The notes under the pieces were generated by a model, which saw nothing but the letters and a program-made list of their open reading frames with translations, did not search any database and had not been told where the DNA came from. This document shows, one piece after another, positions 5,095 through 7,438 of a stretch of 7,438 nucleotides of DNA. Origin of the DNA: Methylomonas sp. (GTDB lineage: Bacteria; Pseudomonadota; Gammaproteobacteria; Methylococcales; Methylomonadaceae); contig JAQTYP010000162.1 in NCBI GenBank assembly GCA_028688235.1, positions 1-7,438 on the forward strand, in the 5' to 3' direction. The translations under genes were made by a program, and so were the position numbers. The first letter of the stretch is position 1. Each line of letters begins with the position of its first letter.

Positions 5095-5733
5095 TTAAAT
5101 CGTTTCGAAGTAATGATACTTCACCGCCAGGTGAGTCAGTTCGACATCGTTTTTGATGTTCAATTTGGCATACAAGCGGTAGCGATAGGTATTGACGGTC
5201 TTATCGCTCAACTTCAGGGCTTCGGAGATATCCTGAATGCTTTTTCCCCTTAAAATCATTTGCGCGACTTCGGCTTCCCGCTGAGAGAGTTGGAAAAACG
5301 GCGAAGCTTCATCACTCTCCATAGACTCGAAGACCAAATTACTGGCCACGTCCTGGCACAAATAACGCTTTCCCGCCATGACGGTTCTGATCGCCGTCAC
5401 CATCTCGCTGACCGGCGAGGCCTTTGACACGAAGCCACCGACCCCGAGCTTCAGCAACTGTTGAGGAATAGGCCCGCCATTATGTACCGACAAACCAATG
5501 ATCCTGACGCCGGGAAATCCCTGCAAAATCCGTCGGCAGGCCTCGAATCCCCCCATCCCGGGCATATTCACATCCATCAGCACCACATCCGGCGGCTCGA
5601 TCGATATCGTTTGCAAGGCTTTTTCCCCGCACTCGCAAACCGCAACCACGAGAATATCTTCGACTGCATTCAACAATGCCTCGATTCCGCTTCTCACCAA
5701 CTCATGGTCGTCAACCAACAAAACCTTAATCAT
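5095..5733 (-). CDS. gacA: Response regulator of the GacA/UvrY type (LuxR/NarL family)
   Basis: A two-component regulator, normally phosphorylated by a GacS/BarA sensor kinase, that in gammaproteobacteria switches on small RNAs which sequester the translational repressor CsrA/RsmA. The 212-aa protein (E. coli UvrY 218) has a receiver domain (1-about 120) with acidic pocket Asp8-Asp9, phospho-acceptor Asp54 in VLMDVNMPGMGG, Ser82 in LSVH and Lys104. It also has a LuxR-type helix-turn-helix domain (about 149-206) with LSQREAEVAQMI and DKTVNTYRYRLYAKLNIKNDVELTHLA, the last being characteristic of GacA/UvrY rather than generic NarL regulators. AGGAT (5737-5741) lies just upstream of the ATG. The usual partner uvrC is not next to it; it is convergent with the mtdB pair and divergent from proS. 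Another NarL-family regulator acting on a different target is the alternative. Confidence 0.88.
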   Translation of the reverse strand: MIKVLLVDDHELVRSGIEALLNAVEDILVVAVCECGEKALQTISIEPPDVVLMDVNMPGMGGFEACRRILQGFPGVRIIGLSVHNGGPIPQQLLKLGVGGFVSKASPVSEMVTAIRTVMAGKRYLCQDVASNLVFESMESDEASPFFQLSQREAEVAQMILRGKSIQDISEALKLSDKTVNTYRYRLYAKLNIKNDVELTHLAVKYHYFETI

Positions 5734-5774
5734 TTCATCCTATCTATCGAAGACCGCGCCGGCCAAGTGCCCCA

Positions 5775-5788
5775 AATTTTCCAAAATT
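5775..5788. repeat. AT-rich inverted repeat upstream of gacA
   Basis: AATTTT (5775-5780) and AAAATT (5783-5788) are perfect arms around CC. It lies in the predicted gacA leader or proximal promoter region, within the AT-rich stretch 5770-5835. It could be an operator; with such simple sequence it could also be chance. Confidence 0.3.
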
Positions 5789-5806
5789 AAGCAAACCCAC
5801 CCAAAT

Positions 5807-5812
5807 ATCATA
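5807..5812 (-). promoter_or_regulatory. Possible -10 element for gacA
   Basis: The minus strand reads TATGAT, followed by an AT-rich region. No acceptable -35 sits 16-18 bp upstream. If used, the leader would be about 67 nt. It is reported because this 169-bp gap must hold promoters for both gacA and proS. Confidence 0.25.
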
Positions 5813-5842
5813 AGATTCAAAATAAAAATACGCCAGTGAAAA

Positions 5843-5871
5843 TTCTCAGCCGGCCCGTTAAACGGTAAAAT
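5843..5871 (+). promoter_or_regulatory. Putative promoter of proS
   Basis: TTCTCA (5843-5848; 4 of 6 match to the -35 consensus) and TAAAAT (5866-5871) are 17 bp apart. The predicted start near 5878 leaves a leader of about 25 nt. The spacer ends in the 11-bp palindrome CCGTTAAACGG (5855-5865), which directly abuts the -10. Confidence 0.45.
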
Positions 5872-5902
5872 GCGGCTTTATCGACTCAACTTTTTCAACG
5901 AT

Positions 5903-7438
5903 ATGCGCACATCACAATTTCCTCTGAGCACCGTAAAAGAAACGCCTGCCGATGCCGAGATCGCCAGCCACAAGCTGATGATACGGGCCGGTTTGATCCG
6001 CAAACTGGCTGCAGGCATCTACACCTGGCTACCACTCGGCCTCAGGGTGCTACGCAAAGTAGAGCAAATCACCCGCGACGAAATGAACAGAGCCGGCGCC
6101 CTGGAAGTATTGATGCCCGCGTTGCAACCCGCCGAATTATGGCAGGAAACCGGCCGCTGGGAAAAATACGGCCCGGAATTGGCGCGCATGAAAGACAGGC
6201 ATGACCGGGATTTTTGCTTAGGGCCTACCCACGAAGAAATCATCACCGATCTGGCCCGCAACGAACTAAAAAGCTATAAACAACTACCGATCACCTATTA
6301 TCAAATCCAGACTAAATTCCGGGACGAAATTCGCCCCCGTTTCGGCGTGATGCGTTCGCGCGAATTTATCATGAAAGACGCCTACTCCTTTCACTTGGAC
6401 CAGGAGTCGCTACAACAAACCTACGATCTGATGTATCGAACCTACACCAATATATTCAATCGTTTCGGCTTGAAGTTTCGCGCGGTGATTGCAGACTCCG
6501 GCGCGATAGGCGGGGCGGTGTCACATGAATTCCACGTGCTCGCAGATTCCGGCGAAGATGCTATCGCTTTCTCCGACGGCAGCGATTATGCCGCCAATGT
6601 CGAAAAAGCCGAAGCCCTGATGCCGCAAGGCTCACGCCCGGAACCCGCGCAAACATTGACATTGGTCGATACACCCGACCAGCATAGCATTGCCGAAGTC
6701 AGCCAATTTTTCGGCATCCGTGCCGAGCAATGTCTGAAAACCTTGATCGTCAGAGGCGAAGACAATACTTTAATCGCCTTACTGCTGCGCGGCGATCACG
6801 AACTAAATGCCATCAAGGCCGAAAAGCTCCCCGGCGTAGCAACGCCTTTACAATTTGCCGGTGACGAAGAAATCATGGCCGCATGCGGATGCAAACCCGG
6901 CTCCATCGGTCCTATAGGTTTGAATATGACCATCATCGCCGACCGCGGCACTACCGTGATGTCAGACTTCGTCTGCGGCGCCAATCAAGACGGCAAACAT
7001 TACAGTGGCGTTAACTGGCAACGCGATCTGCCGTTGCCGGAAAGGATAGCGGATTTGCGCATGGTCGTCGAAGGCGATCCCAGCCCGGACGGCAATGGCC
7101 ATTTAACAATTGCCCGCGGAATCGAAGTCGGGCATATATTTCAACTGGGCAACAAATACAGCGAAGCGATGAATGCCGCGATTGTCAACGAGGCCGGCAA
7201 AAATCAAATCATGACCATGGGTTGTTATGGCATAGGCATTTCACGCGTCGTTGCTGCCGCCATCGAACAAGGCCATGACGAACGCGGGATTATCTGGCCC
7301 AACGAACTGACCCCCTTTCAGGTCGCCATTTGCCCGATGAATATGTACAAATCCGACCGTCTGAAGGACACGGTGGAAAAAATTTATTCCGATTTATTGA
7401 ATGCGGGTATAGAAGTTTTGCTGGACGACAGAAAGGTC
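5903..7438 (+). CDS. proS: Prolyl-tRNA synthetase, bacterial type with editing insert (3' truncated by window edge)
   Basis: It attaches proline to tRNA-Pro and clears mischarged Ala-tRNA-Pro. The 512 codons present are open without frameshift; E. coli ProS is 572 aa, so roughly 60 residues are missing, including class II motif 3 and most of the C-terminal anticodon-binding domain. The start MRTSQFPLSTVKETPADAE is collinear with E. coli ProS as recalled. Catalytic-core motifs include RAGLIRKLAAGIYTWLP (28-44), LGPTHEE (106-112), QTKFRDEIRPRFGVMRSREF (136-155) and MKDAYSFH (157-164). The YbaK-like editing insert spans roughly 225-400 and keeps Lys279 in CLKTLIV, at the same number as the E. 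coli editing lysine. The core resumes with MGCYGIGISRVV (439-450). There is no clear Shine-Dalgarno sequence before the ATG. It diverges from gacA. Confidence 0.96.
   Translation, partial: MRTSQFPLSTVKETPADAEIASHKLMIRAGLIRKLAAGIYTWLPLGLRVLRKVEQITRDEMNRAGALEVLMPALQPAELWQETGRWEKYGPELARMKDRHDRDFCLGPTHEEIITDLARNELKSYKQLPITYYQIQTKFRDEIRPRFGVMRSREFIMKDAYSFHLDQESLQQTYDLMYRTYTNIFNRFGLKFRAVIADSGAIGGAVSHEFHVLADSGEDAIAFSDGSDYAANVEKAEALMPQGSRPEPAQTLTLVDTPDQHSIAEVSQFFGIRAEQCLKTLIVRGEDNTLIALLLRGDHELNAIKAEKLPGVATPLQFAGDEEIMAACGCKPGSIGPIGLNMTIIADRGTTVMSDFVCGANQDGKHYSGVNWQRDLPLPERIADLRMVVEGDPSPDGNGHLTIARGIEVGHIFQLGNKYSEAMNAAIVNEAGKNQIMTMGCYGIGISRVVAAAIEQGHDERGIIWPNELTPFQVAICPMNMYKSDRLKDTVEKIYSDLLNAGIEVLLDDRKV

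Noticed and set aside
5461..5839. Plus-strand open frames opposite the gacA start
   Set aside because: They run antisense to a conserved receiver domain and into an AT-rich promoter gap; no coding signature.
6019..6984. Minus-strand open frames within proS
   Set aside because: ProS is intact and conserved through this region, so these are antisense shadows.
1..7438. tRNA, rRNA, CRISPR array, insertion sequence, prophage or toxin-antitoxin features
   Set aside because: None was seen by eye; nearly every base outside short gaps belongs to recognised chromosomal genes.

Overview
The window reads as chromosomal DNA of a gammaproteobacterium with tetrahydromethanopterin (H4MPT)-linked C1 metabolism, most likely a methanotroph or methylotroph of the Methylococcales type. 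Two lines of evidence support this. The housekeeping proteins (IscR, TrmJ, SuhB, GacA/UvrY, ProS) are strongly gammaproteobacterial. They flank two adjacent genes for MtdB-type methylene-H4MPT dehydrogenases, enzymes of formaldehyde oxidation that ordinary enterics and pseudomonads lack. Genus is inference; no rRNA or other marker is present.

Left part (1-2208, minus strand): trmJ - cysE - iscR - cysteine desulfurase, transcribed leftwards and running off the left edge. This is the start of an ISC iron-sulfur assembly locus with a serine acetyltransferase gene inserted between trmJ and iscR, so cysteine supply is linked to the desulfurase that uses it. trmJ and cysE are 5 bp apart. iscR has its own promoter (TTGACT-N17-TATAGT) overlapped by a good type 1 IscR operator, so it is probably autoregulated by IscR's Fe-S status. 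The desulfurase ATG directly abuts the iscR stop codon.

Centre (2209-5055): suhB diverges from trmJ across a 93-bp gap in which two extended -10 promoters lie back to back around a perfect 7-bp inverted repeat. After suhB comes a recognisable promoter and the tandem pair of mtdB-like genes (302 and 301 aa). The two proteins are about half identical by hand alignment, with near-perfect conservation of several active-site blocks. They share none of ten residues in the segment that normally sets NAD/NADP preference: copy 1 has Gly-Arg like NADP-specific MtdA, copy 2 has Asp-His. This pair is the most interesting part of the window. It suggests the same C1 oxidation step split between two nucleotide cofactors.

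Right part (5056-7438): a GC-rich hairpin separates the second mtdB from a convergent gacA/uvrY-type response regulator gene. That gene diverges from proS (prolyl-tRNA synthetase), which runs off the right edge after 512 codons. No tRNA, rRNA, CRISPR array, insertion sequence or phage feature was seen. Apart from short regulatory gaps (the longest, 5734-5902, is 169 bp) the window is fully coding.
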